This document shows, piece after piece, positions 18,803-25,865 of a stretch of DNA of 56,445 nucleotides. The stretch is from an uncultured Bacteroidales bacterium (GTDB lineage: Bacteria; Bacteroidota; Bacteroidia; Bacteroidales; Bacteroidaceae): contig CADALZ010000013.1 of assembly GCA_902788865.1 (NCBI GenBank), positions 1 through 56,445 of the forward strand, given 5' to 3'. The number at the start of each line of letters is the position of its first letter. Within the stretch, counting starts at the first letter, position 1. The notes under the pieces were generated by a model. It was not told the DNA's origin and ran no database searches. It was given only the letters and a program-made list of their open reading frames with translations. The position numbers and the translations under genes were made by a program.

Positions 18803-20074
18803 ATGAATACAAGTTTAATTTTAGCGAGCATTGGGGTATTCCTTGTAGTCATCCTCGTGCTGGTGATTATGCTGTTGGTTGCCAAGTATTATCTGGTGCC
18901 ATCAGGAAAAGTAAAGATAACTATCAATGGCGGTGACAAGGAGCTGGATGTAGAGAGTGGCAGCACGCTGCTTAATACTCTGGTGACCAACGACGTTCAC
19001 CTGCCTTCTGCCTGCGGTGGCAAAGGCTCTTGCGGTCAGTGCAAGTGCCAGGTGCTCGAGGGTGGTGGCGAGATTCTGCCATCAGAGACCTCTCACTTCA
19101 GCCGCAAGCAGCAGCAAGACCACTGGCGTCTGGGCTGCCAGGTCAAGGTGAAGAACGACCTGAAAATCAAGATTCCAGAGAGCGTGCTGGGCGTGAAGGA
19201 ATATGAGTGTACAGTGATTTCAAACAAGAACGTGGCCTCCTTCATCAAGGAGTTCATCGTACAGCTGCCTGCTGGTGAGCACATGGACTTCGTGCCAGGT
19301 TCCTACGCACAGATTCAGATTCCTAAGTATGAGATAGACTATGACAAGGATATCGATAAAGATTCTATCGGCCCTGTCTATCTGCCATCATGGGAGAAGT
19401 TCGGCCTCTTCACGCTGAAGGCTAAGAATGACACGCCTACCGTGCGTGCCTACTCTATGGCCAACTATCCAGCCGAGGGCGACCGCTTCATGCTGACCGT
19501 ACGTATCGCCACCCCTCCATTCAAGCCAAAACCACAGGTGGGCTTCATGGACGTGCCTCCAGGCATCGCCTCTTCTTACATCTTCTCCCTGAAGCCAGGT
19601 GACAAGGTGAAGATGAGCGGTCCTTACGGAGAGTTCCATCCTAACTTCACCTCTGGCCGTGAGATGATCTGGGTAGGTGGTGGTGCCGGTATGGCTCCTC
19701 TGCGCGCACAGATCATGCACATGACCAAGACGCTGCAGACACGTGACCGCAAGATGTCATTCTTCTATGGTGCCCGTTCACTCAGTGAGGTGTTCTATTT
19801 GGAGGACTTCCTGCAGTTAGAGAAAGACTTCCCTAACTTCAAGTTCTACTTGGCCCTCGACCGTCCAGATCCAGAGGCCGATGCTAAGGGCGTGAAGTAC
19901 ACTCCAGGCTTCGTGCATCAGGTGATGTACAGCGAGTACCTGAAGGACCACGAGGCTCCAGAAGATATCGAGTACTACATGTGCGGTCCTGGCCCTATGT
20001 CAAAGGCCGTAGAAGGTCTGCTCGACAGTCTGGGCGTACCTCCAGAGATGTTGAGTTTCGACAACTTCGCTTGA
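18803..20074 (+). CDS. nqrF: Na+-translocating NADH:quinone reductase subunit F
   Basis: The 423-residue NADH-oxidising subunit has one N-terminal membrane helix (about 5-28), a 2Fe-2S ferredoxin domain with Cys in SACGGKGSCGQCKC and RLGCQV, a FAD domain (RAYSMANYP, about 215) and a NAD(P)H domain (GGGAGMAPLRAQ, about 293, and YYMCGPGPM). It is the last gene of the operon, followed 17 nt later by a strong terminator. Confidence 0.97.
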   Translation: MNTSLILASIGVFLVVILVLVIMLLVAKYYLVPSGKVKITINGGDKELDVESGSTLLNTLVTNDVHLPSACGGKGSCGQCKCQVLEGGGEILPSETSHFSRKQQQDHWRLGCQVKVKNDLKIKIPESVLGVKEYECTVISNKNVASFIKEFIVQLPAGEHMDFVPGSYAQIQIPKYEIDYDKDIDKDSIGPVYLPSWEKFGLFTLKAKNDTPTVRAYSMANYPAEGDRFMLTVRIATPPFKPKPQVGFMDVPPGIASSYIFSLKPGDKVKMSGPYGEFHPNFTSGREMIWVGGGAGMAPLRAQIMHMTKTLQTRDRKMSFFYGARSLSEVFYLEDFLQLEKDFPNFKFYLALDRPDPEADAKGVKYTPGFVHQVMYSEYLKDHEAPEDIEYYMCGPGPMSKAVEGLLDSLGVPPEMLSFDNFA

Positions 20075-20090
20075 TACCATACTTATATAG

Positions 20091-20130
20091 AAAGAAGCGG
20101 CAGGGTTTCCCTTGCCGCTTCTTTTGTTTC
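20091..20130 (+). terminator. Terminator of the nqr operon
   Basis: Stem 20091-20105 with 20109-20124, one bulged T, loop TTT, then TTTTGTTTC. A near-perfect GC-rich hairpin with a partial T tract. Confidence 0.88.
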
Positions 20131-20354
20131 ACCTACGCTCCTACACCTGTACTACTTAACACACTGATATACAGCATTTCCAGGTGGTGTAGGTAAAATG
20201 GTTTACCTACACCTTACCTACACCTTTCTGTTTCTGCAGTGGTATCAATGGTGTAGGATGGTGTAGGTGGGGTGTAGGAGAAGGGTTCCGCCTACACCTC
20301 CTTAATAAACTGACATTCAGAAGGATAAGAGGTGCTGGTGTAGAAGTGTAGGTG
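20130..20354. repeat. Palindromic array of the word GGTGTAGG / CCTACACC (array A)
   Basis: In 225 bp there are about ten copies of GGTGTAGG or its complement: 20140, 20186, 20205, 20216, 20250, 20260, 20271, 20291, 20337, 20346, plus degenerate ones. Neighbouring copies are 10-11 bp apart, one helical turn. The outer ends are inverted repeats (about 20130-20153 with 20331-20354) and 20186-20197 pairs perfectly with 20202-20213 around ATGG. No coding signal. See findings. Confidence 0.8.
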
Positions 20355-20370
20355 AAACATGCATTCGGAG

Positions 20371-20562
20371 TTACGGCAAAGTGGCACGTAGATTACGGCA
20401 AAGTAGCACGTTGCTTACGGCAAACCCATGGTTTAGTACCGCTAAACCTATGGCTTGCGCCTGCGCACAGAAAAAATTGCGCCTGCGCACAGCAACATTT
20501 TTTTTTCTGCACAGAAAAAATATTTTCCCAGTTAGGAAGATATTTTTTCCCAACTAAGAAAA
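20371..20562. repeat. 22-bp-period repeat tract with the second copy of the dispersed element
   Basis: TTACGGCAAA recurs at 20371, 20393 and 20415, exactly 22 bp apart, the first two extended by GT(G/A)GCACGT. TTGCGCCTGCGCACAG recurs at 20455 and 20477, again 22 bp apart. TATTTT..CCCA(G/A)(T/C)TA(G/A)GAA recurs at 20521 and 20541. Segment 20477-20520 is the second copy of the element at 4497-4540. Short frames here encode only low-complexity repeats and were not called. Confidence 0.75.
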
Positions 20563-20579
20563 AACACTGGCTCTTTTTG

Positions 20580-20587
20580 TATCTTTG
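20580..20587 (+). promoter_or_regulatory. -7 element for the TPR-HTH regulator
   Basis: TAtcTTTG followed by CACC, only 23 nt before the ATG at 20611, implying a very short 5' leader. The 22-bp repeat tract abuts it directly upstream. Confidence 0.6.
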
Positions 20588-20610
20588 CACCTCCAAAGCA
20601 TGAAGTGAGG

Positions 20611-22356
20611 ATGAAGAAGATACCGCTGCTCATATTCTTGATAGAGGTCTGCTGCTTGGCATCGTGTCATCGCAGGCCAGTGTATCCGCTTGTGCTGCAT
20701 GAGGCTGATAGCCTGATAAATGTGAATGCAGACAGTGCTCTGACTATGCTCAAGCAGTTGGAGACTGACACTGCTTCATGGACTAAGGCAGCACGTATGT
20801 ATCACCAGTTGCTCACAGTGAAAGCAGGCGATAAGGCTTACCATCTGCAGACCTCCGACAGCCTGATGCTGCAAGTGCTTCACTATTATGAGGATGGGGG
20901 CGACAAGCGTCTGCTTCCAGAAGCCTACTACTACATGGGCAGCACCTATCGAGATCTCAACGATGCTCCCCGTGCCTTAGACTATTACCAGAAAGCCATA
21001 GATGCCATGCCAGGCGATGAAAACCTCAGAGTAAAATCGAAGGTTTATGCTCAGATGGGAGAGTTGTTTATATATCAGCAGTTATACGAAGAAGCAATAA
21101 AACCACTAAAAGCTTCATATAGGTGTGATTCATTAATGAATGATACCATTGGGATGATTTATAATCTTGCTGATTTGGCAAATTCTTATTGTGGTATGGG
21201 TGATTTGTCAAATGCATTGCGTTTTTTTGACTCAGCAAAGAGGCTGGCGGATATATATGGTGACATAAATTATAGCAATCTGATTTCTTCGCAGATTGCA
21301 AGATTACAGATATCGTTAGGTAACTATCAAGATGCATTAGAGCTATTGGAGTTGCCTTTAAAATACATCGATTCAACAAATGTAAGAAGCATCTATGCTA
21401 TAACAGCCAGTGCTTATTATGCTTTAGGGCGGCTGGATTCTGCGTCGTATTATTATAACAAGTTGAAAGAGATAAACGATGTATATGCTCAAAGAACCTC
21501 TAATGAATATCTGGCACGTATAGCCAATGCTAAAGGACATCCAGAAGAAGCGATGGATTTTATTACAAATTACGAGATATGGAATGATTCTGTTCAGAAA
21601 ATTACTGTGTCAGAAAGTCTCTCTCGGATGAAATCTCTATATGATTATTCTCTACGTGAGAGGGAAAACACAAGGCTATCTGAGGAGAACATGCAGATAC
21701 AGCGTCGGACATGGTTGGTTAGTACGCTGTTGGTTTTAGTTTTATCCTTATCTATTATAGGGTTTATGTATTATACTGCTAAACGACGGAGTTTGAGGAA
21801 AAAATATGAATTATTATCCAAACTTCTTGCTGAAGAGCAGAAGAATGGATTGGATTATGTTCAGAGAAATGAATGTAAGATCCATGAATATCAAAGCCAG
21901 ATATTATTATATGAGAAAGAAAAAACTGCCATGACAGAGCAATTAGAAGCCTACAAAAAGCAATATGAGTTAGCTAACCAAATGGCAGATATAAAAAGAC
22001 ACCAAAAAGAGAACTCTAAAAACATCGTCTTTCAGTCGGACATCTATAAGAAACTAACAGAACAATGCATACCGGCAGAGAAACATTTGACTGCCGATGA
22101 CGTGAAAGCTATTGAAGAAATCCTGAATTTAGCTTATCCAGATTTCATATCCAGTCTTCATTCATTCGGTAAGATGTCTGATACAGAGAAGCAGGTCTGC
22201 TACCTCCGCAAAATGCAATTATCTCCATCTGATATTGGCATCTTACTGAATAGGGCAAAGTCATCTATTTCATCAATTCGCAGCAGATTGTATGAGAAAG
22301 CATTCGGAAAGAGTGGAACCTCAGAAGAATGGGACAAAATCTTAGACTCTCTTTAA
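20611..22356 (+). CDS. Membrane-spanning TPR lipoprotein regulator with C-terminal HTH
   Basis: The product has 581 residues. A lipoprotein signal peptide (lipobox LASC) is followed by periplasmic TPR repeats (about residues 25-330, e.g. ALDYYQKAIDAMPGDENL), one transmembrane helix (about 367-388), a cytoplasmic coiled coil (about 395-475) and a C-terminal helix-turn-helix (LSPSDIGILLNRAKSSISSI, about 535-560). The layout suggests a one-piece receptor that senses something in the periplasm and regulates transcription. An ATG preceded by a GTG at 20605 was preferred. The first 450 nt are base-composed like the nqr genes; from about 21,060 the gene becomes clearly AT-richer, suggesting a mosaic. 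It is the likely regulator of the peptide/propeller cluster, by position only. Confidence 0.8.
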   Translation: MKKIPLLIFLIEVCCLASCHRRPVYPLVLHEADSLINVNADSALTMLKQLETDTASWTKAARMYHQLLTVKAGDKAYHLQTSDSLMLQVLHYYEDGGDKRLLPEAYYYMGSTYRDLNDAPRALDYYQKAIDAMPGDENLRVKSKVYAQMGELFIYQQLYEEAIKPLKASYRCDSLMNDTIGMIYNLADLANSYCGMGDLSNALRFFDSAKRLADIYGDINYSNLISSQIARLQISLGNYQDALELLELPLKYIDSTNVRSIYAITASAYYALGRLDSASYYYNKLKEINDVYAQRTSNEYLARIANAKGHPEEAMDFITNYEIWNDSVQKITVSESLSRMKSLYDYSLRERENTRLSEENMQIQRRTWLVSTLLVLVLSLSIIGFMYYTAKRRSLRKKYELLSKLLAEEQKNGLDYVQRNECKIHEYQSQILLYEKEKTAMTEQLEAYKKQYELANQMADIKRHQKENSKNIVFQSDIYKKLTEQCIPAEKHLTADDVKAIEEILNLAYPDFISSLHSFGKMSDTEKQVCYLRKMQLSPSDIGILLNRAKSSISSIRSRLYEKAFGKSGTSEEWDKILDSL

Positions 22357-22357
22357 C

Positions 22358-22403
22358 AGTACGCAAAAGGTTCGCAAAAGAAAATGCGTACTTTTTGCGT
22401 ACT
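22358..22403. promoter_or_regulatory. Inverted repeat with TGCGTAC half-sites
   Basis: AGTACGCAAAA (22358-22368) pairs perfectly with TTTTGCGTACT (22393-22403). A further TGCGTAC at 22385-22391 and TTCGCAAAA at 22371 lie between. It could be the terminator of the TPR-HTH gene or an operator for the following gene; the last arm is not followed by a long T run. Confidence 0.5.
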
Positions 22404-22472
22404 AATTTCTTCCTGTTTCCCTTTATTTTTCTGTTTCTTTGTGCCATCAATAATCAATTATTTGTTTATTTT

Positions 22473-22835
22473 ATGGTTTATAAGTTCTTATTTTTGCTTT
22501 TTAGCGTAATGCTAAGTAGCTTGGCGGTAGCCCAAGAAGTACCAGTAGATTTAGGCTTAATTGACCCAGTGGGCAACCACAAAGGCAATCGTGCCCCTGC
22601 ACAACTCCCCAGTGTGACTTACGAAGACGACAATGTCTTCATCTATGCACCTTATTATATAGAGAGCATGGAAGTGGTGATAAAAGATGCAGCGGGTGAA
22701 GTGATTTATACCTATACTTCAGCAATGGTGGCAGGGAAGAACACTATAGCCCTGCCAGCACTGGTGAGTGAAGATAAATACAGCATCGAACTGAGCTTTG
22801 GCTCGTTCCATTTGTTGGGGTATTTCATGCTTTAA
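22473..22835 (+). CDS. DUF3244-like small exported protein
   Basis: The 120-residue protein has a signal peptide (MVYKFLFLLFSVMLSSLAVA) and one beta-rich domain (VFIYAPYYIESMEVVIKDAAGEV etc.) resembling the DUF3244 family, found almost only in Bacteroidales and without known function. The frame is open 48 codons further up, but that part overlaps the inverted repeat after the regulator gene and reads as AT-rich noise, so the ATG that starts the signal peptide was chosen. The DUF1573 gene begins 15 nt later, so the two are probably one transcript. Confidence 0.7.
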   Translation: MVYKFLFLLFSVMLSSLAVAQEVPVDLGLIDPVGNHKGNRAPAQLPSVTYEDDNVFIYAPYYIESMEVVIKDAAGEVIYTYTSAMVAGKNTIALPALVSEDKYSIELSFGSFHLLGYFML

Positions 22836-22850
22836 TTCATTGTGGATGCT

Positions 22851-23720
22851 ATGAAACGTGGCCTATTAGTAATAGTAGCCATCTCTCTTTTTGCCTCCTG
22901 CGCTGACGACAGGTCTGCCTCTGTGGCAGACATTGTCAGCCAGTGGGAGGGGAGGGAGATTTTGTTTCCAGAAAACTCCGTCTTCACCATTCAAGGCCGT
23001 GATACTGTGGACTTCCAGTTTCAGAATGCACCTTATAAAATACTGACGTATGTGGATTCAGTGGGGTGTATGAGCTGCAAGCTACAGCTGATGAATTGGA
23101 GCAAGTATATTCAGGAATTGGATTCTGTGACGGGAAACTCAGTGCCTGTGGCATTTTTCATCAATGCTTCTGATCAGAAAGAATTGAGCTACATCACCCG
23201 TCGTGACGGCTTCAAGCATCCTGTCTGCTTCGATGAAAAGGATGAATTGAACAGCCTGAATCAGTTCTCCGCAGACATGACCTTCCAGACATTCCTGCTC
23301 AACGGGGAAAATAGAGTGGTGGGCATCGGCAATCCTGTCCACAATGCCAATGTCAAGGCTTTGTACTACCGCATCATTAATGGCGAAGGACTGCCTGAGG
23401 CTTCTTCACGAGCTAAGACTTCGTTGGCATTGGAAGCCAATGAGATAGACTTTGGGCGCTTCGGGATAGATGAGGCTCAGATGCGAAAGGTGCAGGTGAC
23501 CAATACTGGCAGTGAGCTACTGGTGATCAACGATGTCACTACCTCCTGTGGCTGCACAGAGGTGGAGTTCAGCCGTGAGCCAGTGCGGCCAGGACAGAGC
23601 ACTGAGCTCACCGTGCGCTATAATCCCGATGAGAAGGGCTTCTTCAGCAAAACCATCTCCATCTATAGCAATGTAGGAAGCACTCCTGCCACCATAGTAT
23701 TAAAAGGAAATGTGGAATAG
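22851..23720 (+). CDS. DUF1573 lipoprotein with thioredoxin-like N-terminal domain
   Basis: The 289-residue lipoprotein has lipobox FASC. Residues about 55-180 look thioredoxin/peroxiredoxin-like with a CxxC pair in DSVGCMSCKLQL (about 75-78). The C-terminal DUF1573 (ASPM/SPD-2/Hydin-like beta-sandwich, about 195-289) has the family motif TTSCGCTEVEFS and ends FFSKTISIYSN. The combination suggests a redox protein at the membrane. A GTG nine bases upstream is less likely than the ATG. Part of its 3' end (23653-23720) is duplicated at 25340-25407. Confidence 0.82.
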   Translation: MKRGLLVIVAISLFASCADDRSASVADIVSQWEGREILFPENSVFTIQGRDTVDFQFQNAPYKILTYVDSVGCMSCKLQLMNWSKYIQELDSVTGNSVPVAFFINASDQKELSYITRRDGFKHPVCFDEKDELNSLNQFSADMTFQTFLLNGENRVVGIGNPVHNANVKALYYRIINGEGLPEASSRAKTSLALEANEIDFGRFGIDEAQMRKVQVTNTGSELLVINDVTTSCGCTEVEFSREPVRPGQSTELTVRYNPDEKGFFSKTISIYSNVGSTPATIVLKGNVE

Positions 23721-23887
23721 GAAATGACAAATCATGCATGAATCAATAAAGAAAGGAGGGTAAAAAGAGAAATAATGTTAAAATTTTGGGAGTATAAATG
23801 ATAGTTTTATACTTTTAGCGGGTAAAACCTTTCCGAAATAAGGTGAAACTACTAAAAAAGTAAACAATTTGATAATAAACGAATAAA
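23653..23887 (+). repeat. Direct repeat, copy 1: DUF1573 tail plus NVEAL promoter region
   Basis: These 235 bp match 25340-25574 without gaps (constant offset 1687) with about 16 differences, roughly 93% identity. The repeat starts inside the DUF1573 gene and ends at the ATG of the NVEAL gene, after which the two copies diverge strongly. Confidence 0.9.
23785..23817 (+). promoter_or_regulatory. NVEAL-1 promoter with palindromic operator
   Basis: A -33 TTTG (23785-23788), exactly 21 bp, then a -7 TActTTTA (23810-23817) fit the Bacteroides promoter. The spacer contains the perfect dyad AGTATAAA-N7-TTTATACT (23791-23798 and 23806-23813), whose right arm overlaps the -7. A small hairpin ACCTT/AAGGT follows in the 5' leader. 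Confidence 0.75.
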
Positions 23888-24130
23888 ATGAAAAAAATAA
23901 TTTTGACAGCAGCTCTTGCCATTGCTGCTATTGGCGGATACCAAATAAATAAAATAAATAGTATCACAGACCTTTCTGAAATGACTAAAGCCAATATTGA
24001 GGCATTGGCAGATGTTAATCCATTGTGCCCGAATGGATGCGTCGCAAATGGAGATGGATGTATGTGTTACGGATGGTTTCAAACGTATAAAGAATATGAT
24101 GGATGGCCAGATCCAGAAACATTTGAATAG
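23888..24130 (+). CDS. NVEAL-family peptide precursor 1
   Basis: The 80-residue precursor has a hydrophobic leader (MKKIILTAALAIAAIGGY), a conserved segment LSEMTKANIEALA (about residues 29-41) and a tail of about 39 residues with four Cys (CPNGC...GCMC) and acidic C-terminus. The leader type is the NVEAL family, known from Bacteroidales, function unknown. Cleavage may follow ALA, a signal-peptidase-like AxA site about 20 residues beyond the hydrophobic stretch; this is inference. It is the first of four paralogues, each followed by a propeller lipoprotein gene. Confidence 0.85.
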   Translation: MKKIILTAALAIAAIGGYQINKINSITDLSEMTKANIEALADVNPLCPNGCVANGDGCMCYGWFQTYKEYDGWPDPETFE

Positions 24131-24141
24131 AACATTATTTA

Positions 24142-24171
24142 AAAGTGTTGAGAGCTTCCTCTCAGCACTTT
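24142..24171 (+). terminator. Hairpin between NVEAL-1 and its propeller gene
   Basis: 13-bp stem (24142-24154 with 24159-24171, one G-T pair), loop CTTC, followed by AATTAT rather than a T run. It ends 15 nt before the propeller ATG. It may be a partial terminator or an mRNA processing or stability element that makes peptide levels exceed lipoprotein levels; the other three NVEAL genes lack it. Confidence 0.6.
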
Positions 24172-24186
24172 AATTATAAGAGCATA

Positions 24187-25203
24187 ATGTTTATGAGAAT
24201 TTTTATGAGGATTTTTATCATTCTTTTTCTTTCTCTATCTGTTTTATGGGGTTGTTCTTCTGCCGATAATGAATCAGAAAAGTATCAAAGTAGCCGTAAC
24301 CAGATTATTGATGTTAAGGATAAGTTGATCGGATTCAATCAAGAAGATGTTTTTTTGAAAGACGCTCCCATCTCTGTCGGTGGCAATTTTGTTATTTTGA
24401 GAGATTATGGAAGCAATAACAAGTTCATCCATTTATTTTCCAGAAGTGATTATTCTTATATTACTTCGTTTGGAGAACGAGGAGAAGGACCAGGCGAGAT
24501 TGTGAGTATCGGTGATGTGATGGTTTCTGATAATGAGAAGAGTATCTATGCTATTGACTATGGGCACTATGTTGTTTATGAATATGAGGTAGATAGTATT
24601 CTTAGTAATGCTAATTATAAGCCAACCATAAAATCCAGATTAGACCCTTCACTTTTCCCTTCATGGATTACGTTTTTTTCAGATACTTTAGCTTATGGGA
24701 AACTCATTATCCCCAAAGGTACATCTGCTCATAGTGAAGTCGCGGGCAAATGGAATCTTCAAACTGGAGAGGTCGTGATTTACGACTATCAGCATCCAGA
24801 TGTAGAAATTAAGCGAATAATGGTGGGGGCTTCTCAAAGACATGGTATTTATGTAGAGGCCAACAATCGCTATGACTTGATGAGTATTTTTGACTTGCAT
24901 GGCAACCTTAAGTATAATGTCTATGGCCCCAATTGGGATAGGAGAGGTGATAATAAGCAACATTTCAGGAATGTAGTCATCTACAAAAACAGAATAATTG
25001 CCATGTATGATGGAGAATTATATGAGAAACTAAATCTGCCAAGAGTCTGCCATGTCTTTGATTTGGAAGGTAACTATATAAAAACACTTGATATGGGGGC
25101 AGGAATTCTGCGAATGTCTGTCGATGAAGAAAATGATAGACTAATATTCTGTTTTAATGATGCTATGCAGTTTGCATACTTAGACTTGAAAGAGGTACTA
25201 TAA
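24187..25203 (+). CDS. Six-bladed beta-propeller lipoprotein 1 (BF3164-like)
   Basis: The 338-residue lipoprotein has an N-terminal leader ending in LWGCSS (lipid Cys about residue 23) and repeated propeller blades. It carries the glycine motif GEGPGE shared by all six propellers in this window (GxGPxE/D) and ends YLDLKEVL. BF3164-like propellers belong to the TolB/NHL-like folds; their ligands are unknown. The ATG at 24187 was chosen because the frame upstream from a TTG runs through the hairpin. Its stop is separated by one base from the TTG of a truncated signal peptidase gene. Confidence 0.8.
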   Translation: MFMRIFMRIFIILFLSLSVLWGCSSADNESEKYQSSRNQIIDVKDKLIGFNQEDVFLKDAPISVGGNFVILRDYGSNNKFIHLFSRSDYSYITSFGERGEGPGEIVSIGDVMVSDNEKSIYAIDYGHYVVYEYEVDSILSNANYKPTIKSRLDPSLFPSWITFFSDTLAYGKLIIPKGTSAHSEVAGKWNLQTGEVVIYDYQHPDVEIKRIMVGASQRHGIYVEANNRYDLMSIFDLHGNLKYNVYGPNWDRRGDNKQHFRNVVIYKNRIIAMYDGELYEKLNLPRVCHVFDLEGNYIKTLDMGAGILRMSVDEENDRLIFCFNDAMQFAYLDLKEVL

Positions 25204-25204
25204 G

Positions 25205-25384
25205 TTGAGAAAAAGAAGTAACTACATAGGGTTAGTGAAGCGTATAGCTGATTGGGCGGCCAATGTCATCATAACACTCTTTTGCTTGTTAGTGCTATGG
25301 CTGCTGCTTCAGGTTACTACCTATGCCAGCTTCAAGGTGCCATCTCTATCTATAGCAATGCAGGAAACACTCCTGCCATCATAG
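25205..25384 (+). pseudogene. Truncated signal peptidase I gene fused out of frame to the DUF1573 tail
   Basis: Bases 25205-25345 are a close copy of the start of the intact signal peptidase gene (28392-28532): same TTG start one base after a TAA, same membrane helix, same ASFKVPS ending just before the catalytic Ser. At CCATCT (25340-25345) the sequence switches to the DUF1573 3' end, read in another frame, and stops at 25384. The 59-residue product would be a membrane anchor without active site. Confidence 0.88.
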
Positions 25385-25574
25385 TATTAAGGGGAAATGT
25401 GGACTAGGAAATGACAATGTATACATGAATCAATAAGGAAAGGAGGGTAAAAAGAGAAATAATGTTAAAATTTTGGGAGTATAAATGATAGTTTTATACT
25501 TTTAACGGGTAAAACCTTTCCGAAATAAGGCGAAACTGCTAAAAAAGTAAACAATTTGATAATAAACGAAGAAA
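25340..25574 (+). repeat. Direct repeat, copy 2: DUF1573 tail plus NVEAL promoter region
   Basis: Copy of 23653-23887 at about 93% identity without net gaps. It begins exactly at the CCATCT junction with the truncated signal peptidase gene and ends at the NVEAL-2 ATG. It contains the duplicated promoter: TTTG-N21-TActTTTA with dyad AGTATAAA (25478-25485) and TTTATACT (25493-25500). Confidence 0.9.
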
Positions 25575-25835
25575 ATGAAAAAGAATATTTTTGCAGCAGT
25601 GCTTACCGTAGCTACTGCTATGGGTGGATACCACTATTATAATGCAACTGTCACAGAAAACCTCTCAGACATTGCCAAGGCTAATATCGAGGCACTGGCA
25701 AGTCTTCCAGAAAAAAGTGCTTGTTGGGATACTATTACTGCAAAAGATGGTGTTAAAACCTTATATTGCGGAACTTGTGAGTATGAAAATGGAATACCAT
25801 CTTTCTGGTCAGATACTGATGAATGTACAAAATAA
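25575..25835 (+). CDS. NVEAL-family peptide precursor 2
   Basis: The 86-residue precursor has leader MKKNIFAAVLTVATAMGGYH, conserved LSDIAKANIEALA (about residues 30-42) and a 44-residue tail with four Cys (CW, CGTC, ECTK). The tail has no visible similarity to precursor 1 apart from Cys. The promoter region is nearly identical to that of precursor 1 although the coding parts differ. The propeller gene follows after 30 nt. Confidence 0.84.
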   Translation: MKKNIFAAVLTVATAMGGYHYYNATVTENLSDIAKANIEALASLPEKSACWDTITAKDGVKTLYCGTCEYENGIPSFWSDTDECTK

Positions 25836-25865
25836 AAGATTAATGTAACAAAGCATCAATAAACT

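Noticed and set aside
20371-20562. Regular repeats considered as a CRISPR array
   Set aside because: Units are contiguous at 20-22 bp without unique spacers of CRISPR length, and no cas gene is present.
20352-20603. Small frames on both strands with repeated Cys/Phe/Lys phrases, and a similar one at 4417-4644
   Set aside because: They are translations of the noncoding 22-bp repeats and the dispersed element; no start context or codon pattern of a gene.
23774-23800. Eight-codon frame MLKFWEYK ending TGATAG upstream of NVEAL-1, NVEAL-2, and a similar one at NVEAL-4, with AAAGGAGGG before it
   Set aside because: It overlaps the -33/-7 promoter, so the main transcript would not contain it; the constant TAAATGATAG is explained by the promoter dyad, and Bacteroidales rarely use Shine-Dalgarno sites.
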